From NCBI RefSeq assembly GCF_032854445.1, contig NC_088303.1, positions 32,001,501 to 32,065,500 of the forward strand: a stretch of 64,000 nt of DNA. The letters run 5' to 3'. Shown piece after piece: positions 1 through 12,819 of the stretch; position 1 is the first letter of the stretch, and each line of letters begins with the position of its first letter. A program made the translations under genes and the position numbers. Source of the DNA: Liolophura sinensis (lineage: Eukaryota; Mollusca; Polyplacophora; Chitonida; Chitonidae). Below the pieces are notes generated by a model that saw only the letters and a list, made by a program, of their open reading frames with translations, was not told the DNA's origin and did not search any database.

Positions 1-1150
1 GATTGGCCGATCTGCTACTTCTCGCTCTGCTCATCTGTTTATAGGCTCGCACCTCTTGTTGGCCTCAGAGGACCATGTCTGGGCGTGAAAAACCCACACA
101 AACTACCTGTTTACTTTACAGCTGACTTACATGTACAAACTCATCCTCACCAATGTGTACTTTTAACATCTTTAAGTGTGTCCTCATTAGTCTTCACCTT
201 TCCATCTCCCACTGTCCCAGACACCCGTGAGGAATTCATACTGCCCTTCTTTATTGCAATGATAAAGATTTTTTATACTGGACATATCACCCCAAAATAA
301 AAAATATATATATTTAATAATAGTAAATGTGATAATAATAATTCCATAAGCTGGAAATACAGTGCAATTACTTGTACCAGTTAATTAGGGACCTTTGAAG
401 ACTTACACTTGGTCAGATTTTGTATATAAGTATATGATGGACAAATAGAGATGGCTTGTGAGGTGGAAGTTAGGGGTCTTGGGTTGTGTGGGTAGTGGGG
501 GGTGAAGGTTGCATTGCTATCAAGGTTCAGTCGTTGTTAGAATGACAAGGTTTATTGTGTCAATCACGGATTAGTGGTTTATATGCACCAGGTGAATGGT
601 GAAGTGTGACTGAAGATGATTTGCATGTTGTCCAGGTGGGTTGGATACAGCCCACCTATTGACAGCTCCAGACTTTACTGGACATGCCTAACAAAGGCAC
701 AATACGCTGATTAGTCTGATATTGTTACCTGCTTGATGACCTGTCCACTTTAGCACATCACACTTTTAATCTGTATGAAGGGACAGGGGGGTGGGTGAAG
801 CCAGGTGGGTCAGGCATGCCTCATCTGAAGCACAGAAGCTTAGGCTATGCGAGGGGGTGGGGGTCACTTGTGACATAACCTATCCTCTTAACTCTAGCAT
901 CTCACGCCCTCAGTAACTCTCACTTTGGCTTCTCCCTTTTATTCACCACTGCTTGACTGAATGCCATTTAATGTGTTGATCAGAATTCAAAGAGTTTAAT
1001 GTGCCTCTGACAAATCTGTATTGTAGTTTTATGGCCTGTACATATGGCCTGTTAGTGGGAGTCGAAGTGGATAGAACTAGTCTGTTATACTTTGTATGCT
1101 GTGGATCGAGTATGTAGAGACATCTGTGTATTCAAATGTCATCTTATCAG

Positions 1151-1266
1151 GATGTGCACTTCCTCTGGACATATAGTTTCATTTAAATCCTCAACAATTG
1201 CTGTCCAGAGGATGTGCACTTCCTTTGGACATATAGCTTCATTTAAATCATCAACAGTTGTTCAAC
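1151..1266. repeat. 60-bp direct duplication
   Basis: Two adjacent near-identical copies are visible, one starting at 1151 and one at 1211. Both begin with GATGTGCACTTCCT and share the GGACATATAG..TTCATTTAAATC core. The period is 60 bp. Confidence 0.8.
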
Positions 1267-2202
1267 TCTCTTGATTGATACGGAGCACACAGCATATGTA
1301 TGGCTGGTCTAGAAAATCTACTAGACAACAGTCAACCAAACTACCAATTTTAACAAACTACCAATATGTCAGTGACCAAGAATGGCTGTATAAAGGCTGG
1401 CTAAACAAATCCTGGCAGCAATTATGTAAACATTTTCATTCACTAACTTTATAATTTAACTAAATGGTATGAAATATGTCCAGTTTCATGGGTTTAATGA
1501 TTCTGTGTGTTAAAATGTGATATCACAACATTTTGAATAAATCTAGACTGTTCCTGTTTTTAAAGAGGCCAAATTTCACTGGTTATGTGATATGATCTGC
1601 GAACTTTCACACTGTCATCGCTGCTCCAGTTTGGCTTCAGTCCTTTATAATGTAGATGTAACAGCTAAAGACATAACCATAAGAGTATATGAAACCATCA
1701 CATAACATGCGATTCAACTAAACACATACAAATAAATTAAAACAGAATAACAAAAAATTACATCTACAGTCATTCACCTACAAAAAGCACACATTTGCTT
1801 TTTGCTGTATTTTAGGTAACTTGGCCCAAATTCAACTATGCAGGCTGAAAAATCTGTCTCGGTAAAGTCATGTGAATTTCTCTAACCATAATCCTGAAAA
1901 TATGCTCTAGTATACGACTGTAAACTACAATCAGATAAACACTTCCCAGTATTGCTATCAAAGAGAAACTTCAAAGTACTGTAGATGTGTGTTGCTGGAC
2001 CCCTTCCAAAGGGAAAACCACCGTGTAGTGATGTGTCGGGACGTGATGTGCAGGTACAGAGAAATGTGGAATGCTTGAGTAAAATTTGCATTTGAATACA
2101 GTGAAAAGCAGACTGGATCTACATAGTAAATCTTTACTGGATAAGTATAGAGTACAGAAAAGCTTGAGGGAGGAGTAAATAGGGTATAGAACACACACTG
2201 TC

Positions 2203-2770
2203 TGGATGGATGACCACAGAACACAGAATATGTAGATGGATGAGGACAGAACACAGAATATGTAGATGGATGAGGACAGAACACAGAATATGTAGATGGA
2301 TGGGGACAGACCACAGAATATGTAGATGGATGAGGACAGAACACAGAATATGTAGATGGATGAGGACAGAACACAGAATATGTAGATGGATGAGGACAGA
2401 ACACAGAATATTTAGATGGATGAGGACAGAACACAGAATATTTAGATGGATGAGGACAGAACACAGAATATCTAGATGAATGAGGACAGAAAAGAATAGA
2501 TTGGTGAGCACAGAGAATAGGAAATCAAGATGGATGAGCACAGAGTACAGAAAAGTTAGATGGATGAGCATAGAAAATCTAGAACACTGGAATCCTAAAA
2601 GCTAGACGGGTGAGGAAAAGAGATCTGGACCAGAAAGCCTGAACTACATGTGAACACGAACCCTGGACTGGATGATCCCAGATTTGCGGTAGCTGGGCTG
2701 GATGAGCACAGAATACCTGTATTGGCTGTGCTCAGGAAGCCCAGTACTGGATGAGAAAACAGAATGGACA
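2203..2770. repeat. 30-bp minisatellite with degenerate right flank
   Basis: Units of 30 bp (GATGGATGAGGACAGAACAC plus AGAATATGTA) repeat about nine times between 2203 and 2490. The same words (GGATGAGCACAGA) continue in degraded form to about 2770. Because 30 is a multiple of three, the array is open in several frames on both strands and yields artificial repeat peptides such as the 10-residue MRTEHRICRW. I read it as a tandem repeat in a sowah intron, not as coding sequence. Confidence 0.9.
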
Positions 2771-4709
2771 ATTTTAATCACAGACAGCCGCTTGTAAAGT
2801 ATAGTTGGAGTGACTGTTGGTTGGAAAGAAGAAAGGATGTTTTGTTAAAAATGTTTATGGTTTGTTAGCCTCTACCTTCAAATACATGTAGCTGGACATT
2901 TGAAGTCAATGTCAGTTTGATTTTGTTATTTATTTGATTATGGTATTTATGGGTGGAAGTACATTTATTCACCTGTGATGACATTTAAGAGAAAGATGTT
3001 GGACCCCAATGCTTATTGTACAATGTAACAGAGTTTCCCATTTCATGATTGATCAGTTATTTTATAAGCAATATTCCCTTACCAGTAGATTCTTGGGTTT
3101 CAGTATTTATCTACGAACTAGACAAGCCATAACTGTAGGAGAAGCACCCATTTATGATTACAGTAACTTGATCTGCAAACTGGTTGTTTAATAGTATTTG
3201 TCTTCAGATATCTTCTAAGAATGATGTTATGATTGGTTATCTTCCTCTTTAAGAGGTTGTGACGGGGCAGGTAGGGTGGGGCGGGGAGGGTGCAGGATTG
3301 TTGACCTTCTGTTTTTAAGTGTTCTTTTTCTATTACTAATGGTGATTCAGTCTGAGTTGATGTTCTGTCAGGTTTTAGCCTATCACCCAAAACAACAAAC
3401 TCTGTGTGCAAATGTGTACTGAAACCAATGGCTATATATCCTTCAGCTGTCAAACAGTGTTTGTGTAGGCAGTTTTTGGTTTTTTCTGACTGAGTCCTTT
3501 ACAGCTGATAAAATGTGACTCCACAAGGCTGTCCCCATGTATGCTGAGAAATTGTCCCCTTAAGGTGATGATCAGGGGTAGGGCACGTGTTGGTGAATGG
3601 GTTAAGGGAAATGCCTTGTTGCTTTGAACACATAAGAATAAGGACATTTCCTTTGTGGTATTAAAGTGGCCGCATGGTGTGGGAATGAGAATGCCTTCTG
3701 GTACCTTCCAAATGGCAGTGCACAAAAGTTGCATCCTAGCCAAACGTCTCGAGAAAAGTCCCGTCTCGCAGTGTTCCTCAAATGATAAAAACAGGAGCAT
3801 TTCGCACTGCGGGATCGCATGAAGTAAGCTGTCACAGTGTACAGTAAACTAAACTCTGTGAGATGCCGAGCGCCAGCGGGATTCCTCAAGTACCTAACAA
3901 GCCCTGTGAATCCCTGTGGTAAATGAGTGTGAAAGAACGCGGGGAATGGCACTGGTTGCTGATTCCCGCTGCCTTGTCCACTGCGACAGGTACACACGGC
4001 TCTTGTGTTTATCATTAGCCCGATGGAGTCCCAGATTGTGAAGCCATTAACTCCCTCCCTCCACATGCTACATTGCCATTCTCATTCTCCCCACTCTCTT
4101 CCAACACATAGTAATCTACTTTCAAGTGGCTAGAAGACAGTTTTTGCATACTTCCCCCCTGCCTGCCCGAAAAATAATCAACTGTGCAATCGCCATTTTT
4201 TTTGTTTTTTTTTTTGTTTGTTTACCAAAATTCTTGAGCTGTGTGTATGTTTGGGACTGTAGTAAGTGATTATGTTGCTGTACACAGATACATGTAATCT
4301 GTACTTCATGGGTGCTGTTTCACAGTTTATTGTTAGTCAGATTGGTACGTGCTAGAGGCGTGTTTTTCCACTCTCCTACCTTGTCATTCTGTATCATTCT
4401 TTCTGATCTAAATATCCATCATATGTGTCATGGTTGTATAGGTTTCTTGTGAAAGACCTTTCACAGCGTGTTGTTATCTGCAAACTGTGTTTTTGATAAT
4501 GCCTAGTTATAGCAGGGAGCCTAAGGAGGAATGGCCTGGAGTTTTGAATGTAAACAAAATTTATATATTCATGAGCGCAAATTTGCAATAGCTGTAACAT
4601 CCAAGAAAAGGCTGGTCATGTTTTGCATTCAAGCAATTCTTTATTAAAAAATTAATTGCCCATGTTTAAAGATAGCATGTCAAATAATTGACTGACTGAC
4701 CAACCCCAC

Positions 4710-4733
4710 AGACAGACAGACAGACAGACAGAG
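4710..4733. repeat. (GACA)n microsatellite
   Basis: A short run of GACA tetranucleotides, with slight degeneration into GAGA at its right end. Confidence 0.85.
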
Positions 4734-5201
4734 AGAACAACCTGTAGAACTCTTTGTCGCAGCTGAGAATGGACTGGATTCTTTCAGCTATAAAACTGAC
4801 CACAATTGCATAACTGAAAAACTAAGGGATAAATTGTATTTGTTCACCAAATTTAAAGTGAATTTAAAAAAAAAAAAATGGATTAAAGATGTTTGATCTG
4901 ATGTAAAATCGTGACACCTAATTTGATCATTTGACCTATTGATGAAAGAGCTGGGTCTTGATCTGAATTATTGTAGCTTTCAGAATTATATGACGGAAAT
5001 ATGAATATAGTACTGCGCAAAACCCTATGAAAATTAACGTGATGGCTTTCCTTAAGATCAGATACACTGTATACTAAAAAAAGAACCCTTTTTCACAAGT
5101 GCGTTTTTTTTGAATGACTAAAATTGTGGTATTGAATATAAAGGAAATGTCTTTTGTATTTGTTAAAATGTGTAATTAATCGGCTTTTATTCCATTCACA
5201 G

Positions 5202-5274
5202 GGTTATACACCATTGCATTTAGCAGCTATGCAGGGCCATGATGCTGTCATTGATCTCCTTGTGAGCACCTATA
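5202..5274 (+). CDS. sowah: sowah: internal exon with ankyrin repeat
   Basis: This internal coding exon is bounded by a polypyrimidine tract and CAG acceptor at 5199-5201 and a GTAAGT donor at 5275. It reads GYTPLHLAAMQGHDAV followed by IDLLVSTY, a canonical ankyrin helix-turn-helix (G-x-TPLHLAA-x-x-GH). It starts in phase 0 and leaves one base (A), which joins the next exon as a Lys codon. The combination of GYT(P/A)LHLAAMxGH with the next exon's NIRDYTGKKA is characteristic of the sosondowah family (SOWAHA-D in vertebrates, sowah in flies). Ankyrin repeats bind proteins; the molecular role of Sowah is poorly known. Linkage to an Iroquois gene on the same strand supports the assignment. Upstream exons are not in the window. 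Confidence 0.9.
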
Positions 5275-6389
5275 GTAAGTTACCCTCTCAAGTTAGGCTA
5301 CATCCAGAAATCTGCTTTATTTGCTGTATTTCACCAACATGTTATTGTTTTTCAAGTGACAGATTTCCCTTAATTTTCATTGATTCATCTTGTAGCCTGG
5401 ACTGTAAGATTTTTTAGTGAAGTCTGATTATTTTCTCATCATATAAGCTTAAACATTGGCTTCAAAAAGATCATTTTAAGATCATTTTATGTGCTCTTGA
5501 AAGTGTATCTTTACCTTCCAAACTATAGGTGAAGTACAGTAAACTCACCTGCGCAAAATGGAATTAGACCCAGTATTCACTGTATATTTTATACTCTCAA
5601 CTTTGGCAGTTAAGTACATGTAGATTGGTCTTGTAATCTGAACCCTTGTTACCTGTACCCATGTTACCTGTACCCATGTTACCTGTACCCATGTTACCTG
5701 TACCCATGTTACCTGTATCCATGTCACCTGTACCCATGTCACCTGTACCCATGTCACCTGTACCCATGTTACCTGTACCCATGTTACCTGTATCCATGTT
5801 ACCTGTACCCATGTTACCTGTACCCATGTTACCTGTACCCATGTCACCTGTACCCATGTTACCTGTATCCATGTTACCTGTACCCATGTCACCTGTACCC
5901 ATGTTACCTGTACCCATGTTACCTGTATCAGTGTACCCTAATTCCTCAACCTTTTCGCATCTGCAAGAGCAACTTTCAGTGGGATTTATGCACCTTTTCA
6001 CTTTGATTTTTGAGATAAATCTACATCGGTTGGATAGACCAGTGTCAGGGCTTCAGAGAAAGTATAGTTTTATCAATCTACACAGAATAATTCCTTCAGA
6101 ATATGCTTGAATAAACACCTTGTAAACATGCGAAAAGGGTGAAGAATTACAGTAAGTACCCAAGTTCTGAATCTGCTTCTTGTATGTGTGCAAGTGAATT
6201 GCTAAAGTGAATTGCTAAAAGTGAATTGACCTGATCCTTAGCATTCACCTCTGAGTTGCCATTCTAACTATGCAATGTCCTCAGTGTGATGTGCACCTGC
6301 AATACTGAGGCTGCCTTCACACATGTGACTGAAAGATATTCATTATTTGTATGGTCACTTGAATTTTTCAACTTTTGGATCCATTGTAG
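5275..6389 (+). other. sowah intron (1.1 kb) with 15-bp minisatellite
   Basis: This is a short intron with GTAAGT donor and TTGTAG acceptor. About a quarter of it is the 15-bp tandem array at 5645-5929. I see no other structured element. Confidence 0.85.
5645..5929. repeat. 15-bp minisatellite inside a sowah intron
   Basis: About 19 units of 15 bp (TGTTACCTGTACCCA, with C/T variants at the GTTACC/GTCACC and TACCC/TATCC positions). The array has no stop codon in several frames on both strands, giving peptides such as VPMLP or MGTGN. These are artefacts of a period divisible by three. Confidence 0.95.
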
Positions 6390-6470
6390 AAGCAGACCCA
6401 AACATTCGGGATTATACTGGGAAGAAAGCCAAGCACTACCTGCGGACATCGGCTTCAAACAAAGCTCAAC
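6390..6470 (+). CDS. sowah: sowah: exon completing the ankyrin domain
   Basis: The acceptor is TTGTAG at 6384-6389 and the donor GTAAGC at 6471. The first two bases (AA) complete a Lys codon with the A left by exon 5202-5274. The exon then reads ADPNIRDYTGKKAKHYLRTS and a short Ala/Ser/Asn/Lys tail. The IRDYTGKKA-x-x-YL signature is the family hallmark that closes the Sowah ankyrin domain. The exon is 81 bp and leaves one C, which pairs with AA at 18188 to make a Gln codon. If the donor is not used, the frame stays open to a TAA at 6587-6589 (see separate entry). Confidence 0.9.
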
Positions 6471-6589
6471 GTAAGCGATCCTCTGTTATCGTCCCTCCCG
6501 TAGAGATGACCAATCAGAGAGCCAGTGTGGTTGGGGCTCCTATCATCCTCCACTTGTCCATGACTAACTCCTCCGACTCGCAAACCTAA
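6471..6589 (+). CDS. sowah: sowah: possible alternative terminal coding segment (donor read-through)
   Basis: If the GTAAGC donor at 6471 is skipped, the ankyrin exon stays open for 38 further residues. These include VIVPPVEMTNQRASVV and end SMTNSSDSQT before TAA at 6587-6589. The segment has a plausible composition (Ser, Thr, Val, Pro) and would give a short C-terminus. A canonical AATAAA lies at 7802-7807, which could serve a read-through 3' UTR. It may equally be intronic sequence that happens to be open. The sequence shows an open frame plus a consensus donor; use as an alternative end is inference. Confidence 0.4.
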
Positions 6590-9500
6590 CCAGGCTCAGC
6601 ATCACCTGTCAAGCCTGAAACTTAACAATGTCCCCAATTCACCTGGTGTGGTGGTATATTTGCACCAAAACTTGTGTCATCTCACACAAAGGTCTAACTC
6701 GTCGACCCCTCTTATAACACAGTCTCATCTTCTGAAAAACCTCTCAGTAATTTCATGCATATAAAAACACAAACTATGAGTCTTGAATTTCAGAACTTAA
6801 AGTAATGCATGTTCACATATAAACATGCGAAACAAGACATCCACGTGATATTCCTGCAGTTGAGTTGTCTTGTATTCTCTCCACACCCCTGTATTACTTT
6901 CCCCCCAAACTAACCATGTCACTACTGCTGTGTTGGCAGATGAAAAGGTATTGCAAATGTTGTACATTCAATCTGATATGAGAGTGATGTTTGAACTTTG
7001 AAAATCAGTTGTTGGCCAGTTGCTTAATTTCCTGAGCCCAATACCAGTTACATGTACATGTCCTATGTCTGTGTTATAAGTGATAGTCCTGGGCGATTCC
7101 CTTGTCATTTGTATGACTTGTGCCAACATTAACCACACTGGTCATGACCTCAATCGACTGGTTACATCATAATCCACATGCTTCACTTTTTAGGTTTACA
7201 ATTCACACAGAAGTCTAATAGATACACAAGAGGCTAGAAATTGAATAGTGTACATGTCCACAAGTCAGTCTGAAGTCCATGAATCACACAGATGTCCACA
7301 AGTCTAATTGAAGCCCATCCGTATACAGTTGTTCACGCAGTCTAAAATCCATACTCCTGAGGTTAAGGCTAATACTTACATACTTACTTATGTGACCATC
7401 ATTTAGACATGAACTGAAGCCCATGCCTGAAATGAAATCCACAGTGAAACAGAAGTCAAATTACGGTAAAACTCAACATGTATATGCTGAATCCCATGCA
7501 GAAACTTAAACATTTACACATTTGTATAGAGTCTTCTCGCAAATCTGAGCAACAAACATCAGTGTTTTTGGTTTAATTCCACACATAAGTTGAACCTTCA
7601 TATACATACTAGTAGATAGAACTTGACACTGACAGAGTCTGATCACATATCTGGGTGAAGGGAACAAGCCACTAGTGAAATTGGTATGAGACTAACCTGT
7701 GTGTAGCGCAGTCAACTTACAGTGGAGCAGGCAAATATACCTGAGGGCCTTGTGCTGGTATTGGGTGGATGACTGATTGTATGAGTGTCCTGTCACTGGT
7801 GAATAAATGACTGTATTTGAACTAAAATTTCGTCCATGAAATTTGCCAAATTTTGAGAGCTCTATTGATCTGACAAAGATGTTTTGAAGTTTACTTACAC
7901 GGTATAATGATATCCTTATGGACAGATGTTTGTTTCAGAATTAAGAGCCCTGTTTTATTACCTTCATTTTCCCCTATTAAGATATGCTCTTGTTTTGGGC
8001 GATTTTTTGCGACAAATACAGTGTAATATACATGTTCATGTATGTTCACCAAAAGTGGCAAAGCATTTGCATACAAAGCTTAATGGTGATGTCTGGTTTA
8101 GGACAGCTATATGTGTAAAGCAAGGCTTGCAATTGTTCCCATGCCATTTGGATCAAATGTCAGACAATTTTTTATATAGAGCTTTATACTAATATACGTA
8201 TCATTTTTATAAACCGTTCCATAAAATGTTCTTTAATACACAGGGTGTCAGTGTCATGGGGGGGTCTGCCCACTTGTTCTGGTGCCTGGAGTACTTAGTT
8301 ATATATTAAACACCTAGAGGTTATAAGACCTGTATACTTGACTTGACCATTTTGGGTAATCTGACACAAAAATTAAAAAATTGACCACACTGAGATTTGA
8401 ACTCTTGTCATTGACATCAGTCAAATTCTGTTAACATTGTTCTTTTGTATGTGTGTTTCCTCTTAATAATAGCTCTAGATTACCTTACAAGGACTGGGTC
8501 CTTCTTAAGGAAAGGACTGATACAGTGGCCTAATTGTGCATTGATATTAAATATATTTAAATGAACATGGGGAATTAAGAACTGTTACTTTTTGTTTCAT
8601 TTTTACCGCATGCATGTAGATTTTATCTGGTCCACTGCACACACAAGTTGACGTGGTTGCAAAACAATGAGTGCTTGACATGTGCTTGATTTTATCAGAT
8701 TCTTTTACTTCATATTAATATACATAATAATGAGAAAGCTAAGACAAGATTTCTTCCTTATTGATATTTTGCTATACTAGATTGTATATCTGATTTGACT
8801 GAACTTTTTTGTTGTCTCTAAGAAACCCCATGACAAGGATCTATTTTGTCTGATATACTATATTTATCTACCCATGACTATACTAAGTGAAGTTCCCATA
8901 AAACACTGTAGGTAAGATTTGTTTTGAGATAATGGGTCAGCTTTTTGTACAAGCCTCCCTGTGTGGACATGAAGAATTTCGTTGATTGATTTCCTTGAAG
9001 ATGGGACCAACCAAATTGCTGTGTCGTTTTTTAACATATGAGGGCGTGTTTATTGAGTGAAGGAACACGTTAGGAGCGTGATGTGGTACTTGATTGTATA
9101 TTAATCATTGCATTTAAATATAGAACAAACATATGTTTTATTTACTCTTACTTTTTTTATAGCTCAGAAGTAACTTTTTAATGTACACTAGTCAGTATAC
9201 CTGTTAATATATAAAGTGTATCAGTTTATGTGCTGCCAAATTATTGTCTTTAGTGTCTGTTTTTTTTTTTTTGGGCTACATGTACAAGGAAATTTTCAAA
9301 CTAGTTTTTTACCTATTTTTATTTAAAAAGATCTGTGTTTTTTTTTATCTGTTAGCCTACTATTTGTTGTTATTAATGAAGAATCATGTATTGGATGCAT
9401 ACCGTGAATTTCTGCAGGAAGCACAGATCTTCTTCACTATTCATAAGTAAACATAGTCTCTAGTCTTCAGTGTGTATGAATGGAGATTAACACATATGCT

Positions 9501-10109
9501 TATTTATTATATTATACTATAACATGCTAGTCTATTATCATGTGATATAATTACAGAGACTATAGTTTTGGAAATGAGGTAAATTGAAAAGTTAACTTTG
9601 GTTAAAAAGTCTCTTTTTTATTTTGATCAAGCTGTATTGAGAGATGTTGAATGTAATGCAAACTATGCCTAGATATGGTCATTTGTGCTCAGATGGAAGG
9701 GATGAAGTTTTCGATCAGTTAAGACTTTCATCCCCCATTTTGTGTTAAGAGTGTGAAGCCTTTTAAAGGATAAGCCTAAATTATGGTGATGTTTTGCCTT
9801 TCTTGTGTGCCCAGATCTTTGGTGATGTTTTACCCTTCTTGTGTTTAGTGAGATTTATTTGGGTGGTCAATGCTACATGTATAGCAGAACTGTATTTAGG
9901 GCCAGTTGTTGACAAAGTTGACACAATCACATTTTTGTGACAGGCTCTTGGAAATATCACTGAAGAATAGGTTATTGTATCTTTGGCATGTCCGATATCA
10001 GCAGGACAATTGAATGCCCCTGACGTTGGTGAGTAGAAACTGTTCTTAGAAACTCCCCTGTTTGTTCACCAAATGAGCTTAAAATAAAGCGGCTTGAATC
10101 TCAAGTGTT

Positions 10110-10440
10110 CTCCTGTTTAAAGCGGCTCCCATTAATTAACGGCTTCTCCACGTAAAGAGCGTCCACAGCTGCATCAATACAGGCCGGTCAGAAGCTCGTC
10201 AGGAATGGAAGAAAAACAATGTCGGAATACTCTACAAGAACAACAACATGGGTCCGTGGGGTGACAGGTGTATCGTGAGGGGTAGAGAGTGGTCCCCCCG
10301 CCCTGATACTCCCTGGGATTCTGAATCCCGACCCGCCATCCTCCCTGACAGCCCGCACAGCACGCCTGCCTGACACACGTCACGCTGCTGGTCTAGACGA
10401 ACAGACAGACATTCAGTCAGTCCAGACTGACGGGAACAGG
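10110..10440. promoter_or_regulatory. Candidate non-coding regulatory segment in sowah intron
   Basis: This GC-richer island sits in AT-rich intron. It contains two AAAGCGGCT words and an ATTAATTAAC homeodomain-type core near 10131-10140. No coding frame with splice sites is convincing. Enhancer status is inference from position in a Sowah intron and composition. Confidence 0.2.
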
Positions 10441-11519
10441 TTGCCGTACTCTGATGGACGCTCCTGTTCTAGAAACTTAACTTTAAGTTTCTTCATTCCT
10501 GAAACTGAGATACGTGAAGTGGTATAGCGTGTAGTATTTAGCTAAAAAAATAAAAAAATAAACTCCCCCCCCCTCCAACCCACAAGAACTCCTGACTATG
10601 GGGTCGTGAAATATGACATTGGCTTACCTTACGGAATTTAGTCCTCAAACCAAGAATTCTGTCTCGACGACTATGGAACCAAAGGTATTCGATACATTGA
10701 ATGGTTTTAAAGCAAGAAAGAAAGCAGTTCTCTCAAAATGTACTCGTTCGTTCAGATTAAAAAATAAAGAGGGGAAATCTCGAGTGGAATTCCATGTTTC
10801 AACACACGTACATTTACAACGACAGCCAAAAGAAAAAAAAAATACATTCTGATCGTTACTATCCAGTTAATGGGGTGGAATTTTCGCTGGCGAATTGTCA
10901 TGAGATGGCGTGGTCAACGATGTATCGTGTGCACAAAACTGTACCACGCTTAGAGGCTGTGCAGTTTAATGCTATGAATGGGCATGTTTCGTTAGTTTTC
11001 TCTTATCGAATTTTTCCCCCTGGCTGTTAATGGTATTCGTCTCTCTGTGTACAATATGCATGTTTAATACGCTGTTGTGATTTTTTTGTACGTGCATACT
11101 TTTTCTCTTTTTAAGTACTTAATACCCTTGTCTCTGTGTATTGTTTATACCTTTTGTTTGGCGACTGATGCATGACTACAGTAAAAGAATTTTTGGCACC
11201 GAGTCTTTATTAATTTTTTTTTTCAGTTTGTTATGCCCATGCATGTAACCTCCCTGTTTAGTAACATGCCTTCCTTTTTTTTTTAATAAGAAAACGGCAT
11301 GGATTTTTCCCTTTCCTGATTTTATTACTACGCATGTTGTAACCATCTTATTTTCCTGAGATTGGGGTATATCAGCATATACTTTACCCAGAAGATTTCT
11401 TTTGTTTGTATTTAGTAGGGTTATAGTCAGCTCAAAGTGTACAACCCAAAATAGACAATTGAAAAAGAAGGCAATATATATCCCTCCGAGGTATGGTTTG
11501 TCTCGTTGCAATGTTGAAA

Positions 11520-11712
11520 ACCATATGCCGTCCACCAATATGGCGTGCAAGTCTGTTACTCCACTCTCGGGAAAGTGCGTCACTAACTTGCCAAAGATCT
11601 GGTGGTTTATCTATAGGCCACTTGGGTTACCGCCACCCACAAAACCGCCCTCTCCCCCAACAGTCATATAAGTGAAACATTCGTGTGTATATGGCATAAA
11701 ACAGCAACCAGT
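11520..11712 (+). mobile_element. SINE 3' portion, + strand
   Basis: The element runs from CCACCAATATGGCGTGCAAG through GGGAAAGTGCGTCACTAACT to a tail reading GTCATATAAGTGAAACATTC followed by ATGGCATAAAACAGCAACC. The same ordered words occur at 38580-38715 and 19440-19593, so this is a dispersed SINE family. The tRNA-like head is not recognisable here, which suggests a 5'-truncated copy. Confidence 0.65.
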
Positions 11713-12819
11713 CTCTTCCTCGTGTTTTTCAACTCTAAACTCTTTCATGACATATCTAAACTCTTTCATATAAATATGTATATTTGCTCAACTAGTGATA
11801 CAGAAGGCGGTTCGCAGATGCCTAGAACTGCTGAATCGCCCTAATGCATATAATTAGTTTATTCCGGCTTGTCATTTACCATCGCTTTTTATTCTTTTGC
11901 TAATTACTTTTAATGATGTTATAGTCCCCTCTCAAGCAGATTTAACCTTGTCAGTATTATGTTTTTGACATCGTTGTGATAAGCGCATCTCTTTGTTTTT
12001 TTCGTCTTGTTCTCATTAGATTATATCTTCACTTGTCAATCACCACGCTATTTATTGTTCATAGTATTACTTTTATGCTGTTTTCATCGCAGTCATTACT
12101 GCTCAGCATTTTCCGTTATCATCGCTCACATCGCTTTCATTTTGACCCACATGCCACGGTTCTGTATACTCCGGGTGTATATGTCATGATCGGTGTGTAT
12201 ATACACAGTTATATCATGCAAGGTTATGATTGATCTACCAGACAGTCCTCTTCAAGATCATTTGTAATACCGTCTGTATTTGTCTGTTCCATCATCTTCA
12301 TCATCACATTAGAATTCATTCTGTGCCGTCTACGTGTCAGCTGGTGATGAGGAGTTTAGTATTCCTGTCACGTATATATATGTGTGAATGAACTGTATGC
12401 ATACATTAGGGCTCCCAGTAAAATTTATTTGCACACGTCGCCAACATATTGCTTTGCCGTTATCATCATCACCATGTTCATTGTCATCTTTAGTACGGTA
12501 TATATCGTTTTAAGATGTCCAGGTAGATTAGTTATCATTGCTGTTGTTTTTTTGCCTCGTGCGTGCATGTTCCTGATAAATCTTTTATTTTGATGATTTA
12601 TCTTTTCTTTTATATCTATTTTCCGATGACTTGTAATTCAAGTATATACCGTATGTGTAAAAATTCAGAAAAACACTGCCGACTTCCTTTCGCATTTATG
12701 ATTCCAGACATTGCCGACTTTTAGTCAGTATTGTTTCACGTGGGACCAAAAGCAAGTTATGAAGTCCTCACAGCTTTTAGCACAACAATCTGCTTCAAAA
12801 CTTTGTGTTAAATTTAAGA

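Larger units (their letters stand above)
1..5201 (+). other. Intron / upstream part of sowah; no exon recognised
   Basis: This is AT-rich sequence before the first ankyrin exon I can recognise. Sowah proteins normally have further ankyrin-repeat sequence upstream of the repeat encoded at 5202-5274. I looked for its typical Leu-His-Trp-Ala-Ala type coding and did not find it, so the upstream exons probably lie left of the window. The stretch holds a 60-bp direct duplication near 1151-1266, a 30-bp minisatellite with degenerate flanks near 2203-2770, a short GACA-type run near 4710-4733 and poly-T/poly-A runs near 4198-4216 and 4866-4878. All open frames here are short and unconvincing. Confidence 0.5.

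Noticed and set aside
2203-2490. CRISPR-like periodic repeat
   Set aside because: Units are directly adjacent with no unique spacers, in animal DNA; an ordinary minisatellite.
1958-2571. Long open frames on both strands over the 30-bp array
   Set aside because: Produced by a tandem repeat with a period divisible by three; no domain, no splice context.
5545-6110. Open frames of up to 154 residues on both strands
   Set aside because: Most of each frame is the 15-bp minisatellite inside a sowah intron.
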